This document shows positions 59,702 to 64,000 of a stretch of DNA of 64,000 nucleotides, one piece after another. A program made the translations under genes and the position numbers. Below the pieces are notes generated by a model. The model worked only from the letters and a program-made list of their open reading frames with translations, was not told the origin of the DNA and searched no databases. The stretch covers positions 62,001 through 126,000 of the forward strand of contig NZ_PUEJ01000011.1 of assembly GCF_002982075.1 (NCBI RefSeq), written 5' to 3'. The stretch comes from Labrys okinawensis. GTDB taxonomy: Bacteria; Pseudomonadota; Alphaproteobacteria; Rhizobiales; Labraceae. Position 1 is the stretch's first letter. The number at the start of each line of letters is the position of its first letter.

Positions 59702-61231
59702 ATGACCTCACCACCACCCCTTCTGGCCATGCGTGGCCTCGTCAAGAGCTTCGGGCCGACCCGGGCCCTCGACGACGCCTCGCTCGTGGTTGCGCCCGGT
59801 TCCGTCCATGGCCTGGTCGGGCAGAACGGTGCCGGCAAGTCGACCCTGATCAAGGCTTTGGCCGGTCTCGTCAGCCCGGAAGCCGGCAGCATCGAATTCG
59901 AGGGCCGGCCGCTCGACCATCTTTCGCCCCAGAAGGCCGAGCAGCTCGGCATCGCCTTCATCCATCAGGATCGGCTGCTGGTGCCGACCGCCACCGTCGG
60001 CGAGGCACTGTTCCTGGGGCGTGAAACCATGGCATCGCGCTTCGGCGTCTGGCAGGCGAGCCTGCAGCGCCGGGCCGACGAGGCTCTTCGGCATTTCTTC
60101 GGCATCACCCTGCCGCGCGGCGCGCTCATCCGCGACCTGTCGACGGCACAGCAGCAGATCGTCCAGATCACGCGGGCCCTGCTGGCCAAGCCCCGCCTGA
60201 TCATCTTCGACGAACCCACGGCCGCGCTGGCCAAGCGCGAGGTCGAGAGCCTGTTCGCCGCTATCGCGCAATTGAAGGCGCGCGGCCTCACCAGCATCTA
60301 CATCTCGCATTACCTGGCCGAGATCGAGCGCATCTGCGACGTCGTGACCATCATGCGCAACGGCCGGGACGTCGCCCATGTCGAGCCCTCGCACACGACG
60401 ATCAGCGAGATCACCCGCCTGATGGTCGATCGCGACGTCAAGGACCTCTTCCCCCGGCATCGCGCCGGCCGCGGCAAGCCTGTGCTGTCCGTTGCGGGCC
60501 TCGGTGCGCCGCCGGCCTTTGCCAACGTATCCCTGGCCGTGCATCGCGGCGAGGTGGTCGGGCTGACCGGGCTGCTCGGCTCGGGGTCCAAGGAACTCGT
60601 CCAGGCCCTGTTCGGGCTGCGGCCGGCCCGGGCGGGCACGATCGAGGTCGACGGGCAGGCGCGACGCCTCGCCAGTCCCGTGGCGGCGGCGCAGGCGGGC
60701 CTCGCTCTGGTGCCGGAGGACCGCCGGGCCCAGGGCGTGGCGCTCGGCCTCTCCATCCGCGAGAACGCCACCCTCGCCAGTCTGGGCCGGATTACGCGTC
60801 TGGGCTGGCTCGACCGCTCAGGCGAACGTTCTAAAGTGTCCAGGCTGATCGAGGCGCTCAAGATCAAGGCCAGCGGCCAGGAGGCGCCCGTGCGCACCCT
60901 CAGCGGCGGCAACCAGCAGAAGGTGGTCATCGCCAAATGGCTGGCCCGCCGTTCCGACATCTATGTCCTCGACGAGCCGACGGTGGGAGTCGACGTCGCG
61001 GCCAAGGCCGAGATCTATCGCCTCATTGCCGAGCTGGCGGAGGAGGGGGCCGGCATCCTGCTGCTCTCGGCCGATCTCGACGAACTCCTGGGCGTATGCG
61101 ACCGCGTCCTTGTCATGCATCGCGGCGGCGTGGTCGGCACCTATGAAACGTCGGTCACATCGTCCGACCAGCTGCTGGCCGCGGCCCTGACGGGCGCCGG
61201 CCCCGGGGAGGGAGCCAGCCATGCCGCATGA
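59702..61231 (+). CDS. Sugar ABC transporter ATP-binding protein, double ATPase (RbsA/XylG type)
   Basis: 509 residues with two ATPase domains. Domain 1: Walker A GQNGAGKSTLIK, degenerate signature DLSTAQQQIVQITRAL, Walker B LIIFDEPTAALAKRE. Domain 2: degenerate Walker A GLLGSGSKELVQAL, intact signature LSGGNQQKVVIAKWL, YVLDEPTVGVDVAAK. This asymmetry is normal for RbsA-type proteins. It overlaps the first permease by 11 bp. Confidence 0.95.
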   Translation: MTSPPPLLAMRGLVKSFGPTRALDDASLVVAPGSVHGLVGQNGAGKSTLIKALAGLVSPEAGSIEFEGRPLDHLSPQKAEQLGIAFIHQDRLLVPTATVGEALFLGRETMASRFGVWQASLQRRADEALRHFFGITLPRGALIRDLSTAQQQIVQITRALLAKPRLIIFDEPTAALAKREVESLFAAIAQLKARGLTSIYISHYLAEIERICDVVTIMRNGRDVAHVEPSHTTISEITRLMVDRDVKDLFPRHRAGRGKPVLSVAGLGAPPAFANVSLAVHRGEVVGLTGLLGSGSKELVQALFGLRPARAGTIEVDGQARRLASPVAAAQAGLALVPEDRRAQGVALGLSIRENATLASLGRITRLGWLDRSGERSKVSRLIEALKIKASGQEAPVRTLSGGNQQKVVIAKWLARRSDIYVLDEPTVGVDVAAKAEIYRLIAELAEEGAGILLLSADLDELLGVCDRVLVMHRGGVVGTYETSVTSSDQLLAAALTGAGPGEGASHAA

Positions 61232-62279
61232 AACCCTGGAGGCAATCGCCGCAGCGACATCGCCCTCGATCCACTGCGACCCTGACAAGACCAGCACGCG
61301 CGCGGGCTGGCGGGATCTTGCCGGCGGTGCCGGCGCCCGCCTGGTCCGGGCCGGCGGGCTGCTGTTCTTCCTGGCCGTGATGGCCTTCTTCGCCATCAAC
61401 ACGCCCTCCTTCGTCTCGCCCGCCAATATCGGCCTCATCCTGTCGCAATCGGCGGTGCTGGGCATATTGGGGTTCGGCCTGACGCTGGTGCTGATCGCCG
61501 GCGGCTCGGACGTGATCGCCGGCGGCATCGATCTCTCCCTGGCCGGCACGCTCGGGCTTTCGGCCGCGATCTTCGCTGTGCTCAACCAGGCCGACTTCTC
61601 GGACATGGCCTGCGTGGCGGCCTCGCTCGGCGTCGGCCTCCTCGTCGGCCTGGTCAACGCCCTTGCCGTGGTCTGGCTCCGGATCCTGCCTCTGCTGGCC
61701 ACCCTGGCCGCCATGAATGTCTGCGCCGGGCTCGAACTGGTGGTGACGGAGAACACCACCATTCCCGCCGCCTCGCCGCTGATCGACGGGCTCGGCCTGC
61801 CGGGACCGGTCGATATTCCCGTACTCGGCTGGCTGCTCCTGGCCCTGTGCGCGGTCCTCGCCGCACTGCTGCATCTCACGCCCGTCGGCCTGCGCGCCTA
61901 TGCGGTGGGCGGACACCGCGAGGCGGCCAAGGCCGCCGGCATCGCCGTCGGCCGCTATGTCGCGCTGTCCTATGTCGCCAGCGGGCTGCTGGGCGGGCTG
62001 GCCGGTGTCGTCTCGGTCGCCTTCCTCAACGGGGCGACCGGCGGTTCGGGCGACATGCTGCTGCCGGTGGTGGCGACCGCCTTTCTCGGCTTCATGTTTT
62101 CGCGCCGGCTGGTGCCGACCATCCCCGGCACGCTGCTCGCCGCAGTCTTCCTGGGCGCGCTCACCAACGGATTCCAGCTCCTCCATGTCTCGACCTACTG
62201 GGTCAACGGCATCGAGGGTGTGCTGATCCTGGCCGTCGTCGCCGCTACCGCCAATCTCGCAGGCAGGAGGGCGTCATGA
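61221..62279 (+). CDS. Ribose-type ABC transporter permease 1
   Basis: 352 residues with a 45-residue cytoplasmic N-terminus and eight to ten membrane segments. RbsC-type signatures: LVLIAGGSDVIAGGIDLSLA, LVGLVNALAVVWLRILPLLA and YAVGGHREAAKAAGIAVGRY. GGGGAGGGA precedes the ATG. Overlaps the ATPase by 11 bp and the second permease by 4 bp. Confidence 0.93.
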   Translation: MPHETLEAIAAATSPSIHCDPDKTSTRAGWRDLAGGAGARLVRAGGLLFFLAVMAFFAINTPSFVSPANIGLILSQSAVLGILGFGLTLVLIAGGSDVIAGGIDLSLAGTLGLSAAIFAVLNQADFSDMACVAASLGVGLLVGLVNALAVVWLRILPLLATLAAMNVCAGLELVVTENTTIPAASPLIDGLGLPGPVDIPVLGWLLLALCAVLAALLHLTPVGLRAYAVGGHREAAKAAGIAVGRYVALSYVASGLLGGLAGVVSVAFLNGATGGSGDMLLPVVATAFLGFMFSRRLVPTIPGTLLAAVFLGALTNGFQLLHVSTYWVNGIEGVLILAVVAATANLAGRRAS

Positions 62280-63256
62280 GCACCGTTGGGGCCGAAGGGC
62301 CGCGCACCCGGCCGGCAGCGGAGCTGCTGCGCTTCGGCATTCCGCTGGCGCTCGTGCTGGTGGTAGCCGTCTTCTCCGCATTGGCGCCGGGCTTTCTGAC
62401 GCTCGCCAACATCACCGGCGTGCTGGTCAACAATGTCGCCTTGACGGCCATCGTCGCCATCGCCATGACCCTGACGGTGGCCTCGGGCGGCACGGATCTG
62501 TCGGTGGGTACGGCGGTGGATCTCGGCAGCCTCGCTTTCGTCTCGGCGGTGTCCGCGGGTCAGCCGGTAACGCTGGCCTGCCTCTATGGCGTGGGCGCGG
62601 GCATCGGCACCGGGCTCTTCAACGCCGTCCTGATCGCGCGCCTGTCGATCACGCCGTTCCTGGCGACCCTCGGCACGCTCTTCATCGGCCACAGCCTGCA
62701 GCAGCTCACCACCGATGGCGGCAATCCCGCCTATGTGCCGGCCGGCAGCATACCGCCCGCGCTGGCCTTCATCGGCCACGGCACCCTCCTCGGCGTGCCG
62801 GTCTCGCTGCTCCTCGTTGCGGTGCTGGCGCTCGGCGCCTGGCTCCTCCTGGAGAAATCGAGCTTCGGCCGCACGGTCCTCGCCGTCGGCACCCAGGAGG
62901 AGGTCGCGCGCTATTCCGGCTTGCCGGTCCGGCGGATCCTGGCGATCGTCTACATCCTGTCCGGGGCCGTCGCCGCCGTGACGGGCATCCTGCTCTCCTC
63001 CAACGTCAACGCCTATGTGCCCTATTCGGGCAATGCCTATCTGCTCAACGCCATCGGCGCGGCCTTCATCGGCACCTCGCTCAGCCGTACCCGGCGCGCC
63101 AGCATTGCCGGCACGATCCTCGGCGTGCTCCTGTTCGGCTTCGTCTCCAACGGCCTGCTCCTGATCGGCTGGAACTTCTACTGGCAGCAGGTCGGTGCGG
63201 GCGTCCTGATCTTCCTTGCTCTACTGCTGGCCTTTGCCGGGCGGCGCGAGAATTGA
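62276..63256 (+). CDS. Ribose-type ABC transporter permease 2
   Basis: 326 residues from the ATG at 62276 inside a longer frame; ATGA overlap and GGAGGGC site support it. RbsC-type signatures: AMTLTVASGGTDLSVGTAVD, LIARLSITPFLATLGTLFIG, VLAVGTQEEVARYSGLPVRR. With permease 1 it forms a heterodimeric channel. Last gene of the operon. Confidence 0.93.
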   Translation: MSTVGAEGPRTRPAAELLRFGIPLALVLVVAVFSALAPGFLTLANITGVLVNNVALTAIVAIAMTLTVASGGTDLSVGTAVDLGSLAFVSAVSAGQPVTLACLYGVGAGIGTGLFNAVLIARLSITPFLATLGTLFIGHSLQQLTTDGGNPAYVPAGSIPPALAFIGHGTLLGVPVSLLLVAVLALGAWLLLEKSSFGRTVLAVGTQEEVARYSGLPVRRILAIVYILSGAVAAVTGILLSSNVNAYVPYSGNAYLLNAIGAAFIGTSLSRTRRASIAGTILGVLLFGFVSNGLLLIGWNFYWQQVGAGVLIFLALLLAFAGRREN

Positions 63257-63327
63257 AAGGGCATGTGAGGGCCAGGCACGCTCCGGCAGGTGGATGTCGC
63301 CATGGCCTGGGCTAAACCCAATGGGCT

Positions 63328-63567
63328 TCAACCTTGCCGGAACGGTCCGGGTCCTGCTTGCCGCAAGTGCAGCCCGTTCAGCGCAAGCCAGCGCTCGACC
63401 TCGAGAGCCGTGACGTGCCCGATGCCGCGTTCGGCCAGTAATTCGTCCCAGGAATAGGCCGTTGCAATCGTCGTCAGGTTGCGGGCGCGCTGCGCCAGCG
63501 TGCGTCCGCCCTTATGGGCATGGCGTCCCTGCAGGAGCTGATCCAGAGCCCGGCGCTTCAAACGCAT
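63328..63567 (-). CDS. Small protein of unknown function
   Basis: 79 residues with AAGGGG 8 bp before the ATG. Basic N-terminal part (MRLKRRALDQLLQGRHAHKG) and a C-terminal helical part (YSWDELLAERGIGHVTALEV then ERWLALNGLHLR) that looks like a small helix-hairpin-helix or DNA-associated fold; no family recognised. It lies 90 bp downstream of the DUF3088 gene on the same strand. Confidence 0.6.
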   Translation of the reverse strand: MRLKRRALDQLLQGRHAHKGGRTLAQRARNLTTIATAYSWDELLAERGIGHVTALEVERWLALNGLHLRQAGPGPFRQG

Positions 63568-63658
63568 GGCCGTGTTCCCCTTGTGAAAACGTCATTTCTG
63601 GAGCCGGGTCCGCCCTGATGAAAACGCCCCCGCTCTCCCTCCTTGCTCCGGCTCGTCG

Positions 63659-64000
63659 TCAGCCATGCAGGCGCGGAAAGCCATGCCGCTCGGCCAGAAG
63701 TTCGAGAATGCGCCGGGTCGGCTTGACGAAGGCGACATCACCGAAGCGCTCCGCATCCTCGGGAATCGGCCCTTGCCCCAGCACCAGCGCCGGCAGCGAC
63801 TGGTTGGCCTCGCCCAGTTCGGCAATCACCGCCCGGCGTGGCCGGGCGAAGGGCACGCGCTCGATGTCGAGACGACCGGCAAGTTCCGGAGAACTCACCA
63901 GCAGCCCTTCGATCTGGTTGCTGTGCGGGCAGACGAAATGCTGGCCCGGATGATTGGGTTCCTCGAATCCGGCTTCGAGCAGGAAGAGCTTGTCGCGGCT
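63659..64000 (-). CDS. DUF3088-like protein (5' end beyond the window)
   Basis: The minus frame enters at 64000 with SRDKLFLLEAGFEE, continues HFVCPHSNQIEGLLVSSPEL and RVPFARPRRAVIAELGEANQ, SLPALVLGQG, and stops at 63659. This matches the small thioredoxin-fold-like DUF3088 family, with C-P-H-S in the place of the usual C-P-x-C. About one or two N-terminal codons are outside. Function unknown. Confidence 0.8.
   Translation of the reverse strand, partial: SRDKLFLLEAGFEEPNHPGQHFVCPHSNQIEGLLVSSPELAGRLDIERVPFARPRRAVIAELGEANQSLPALVLGQGPIPEDAERFGDVAFVKPTRRILELLAERHGFPRLHG

Noticed and set aside
58405..59961. Long minus-strand open frame opposite the ribose-type binding-protein gene
   Set aside because: Shadow of a GC-rich gene; composition is Arg/Gly/Ala-rich without domain motifs, and the plus strand holds a clear RbsB-type protein.

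Overview
This window reads as chromosome (or chromid) of an alphaproteobacterium, most likely Hyphomicrobiales (Rhizobiales). The main reasons are an Omp2b/Porin_2-type porin, GC-rich coding with short overlapping operons, many CUT1 and ribose-type sugar transporters, an amiC/amiR amide sensor, and TTGA-N6-(T/G)CAA boxes of the FixK/FNR kind. No rRNA, tRNA or CRISPR array was seen.

Layout. 0-2.2 kb: amide-sensing operon (amiC, amiR, substrate-binding protein), with a strong intrinsic terminator in its leader. 2.7-16 kb: carbohydrate uptake. An AraC regulator diverges from a GH4 glycosidase with a CUT1 binding protein and two permeases. Facing it is a second CUT1 operon (oxidoreductase, TIM-barrel isomerase, binding protein, two permeases, ATPase) with a divergent LacI regulator and a 14-bp operator. 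The only CUT1 ATPase probably serves both transporters. 16-18.6 kb: a recombinase scar and a MarR/secreted protein/AhpD-like operon.

18.6-24.6 kb: an accessory, partly AT-rich island edged by IS630 and IS5 transposase remnants. It holds a small XRE-type regulator, a porin, a repeated 19-bp motif, and the most interesting gene of the window: a 526-residue protein laid out like Cas12m/TnpB but with degenerate RuvC motifs and no zinc ribbon. It has no CRISPR array. A cluster of perfect hairpins with a promoter-like sequence lies just 3' of it, a candidate guide RNA.

24.8-50.5 kb: a low-oxygen/stress cluster. It contains three universal stress proteins, a metal P-type ATPase, MgtA-like ATPase, MaoC-phosphotransacetylase fusion, HlyD-RbbA-YhhJ exporter, alcohol dehydrogenase, beta-CASP hydrolase, GNAT protein, YeeE-type pair, ChaB and an SbmA/BacA-like ABC protein. 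Nine TTGA-N6-(T/G)CAA boxes lie 50-140 bp upstream of nearly every transcription unit here, suggesting one FixK/FNR-type regulon. An IS110 element with a likely bridge RNA is inserted in it.

50.7-57.5 kb: a six-gene signalling operon resembling the SiaABCD switch (PP2C phosphatase, two HATPase-like proteins, STAS-like proteins, GGDEF-EAL), with a methyltransferase fused to one STAS-like domain. 58.4-63.3 kb: a ribose-type ABC transporter operon (binding protein, double ATPase, two permeases), followed by two small genes, the last cut by the window edge.
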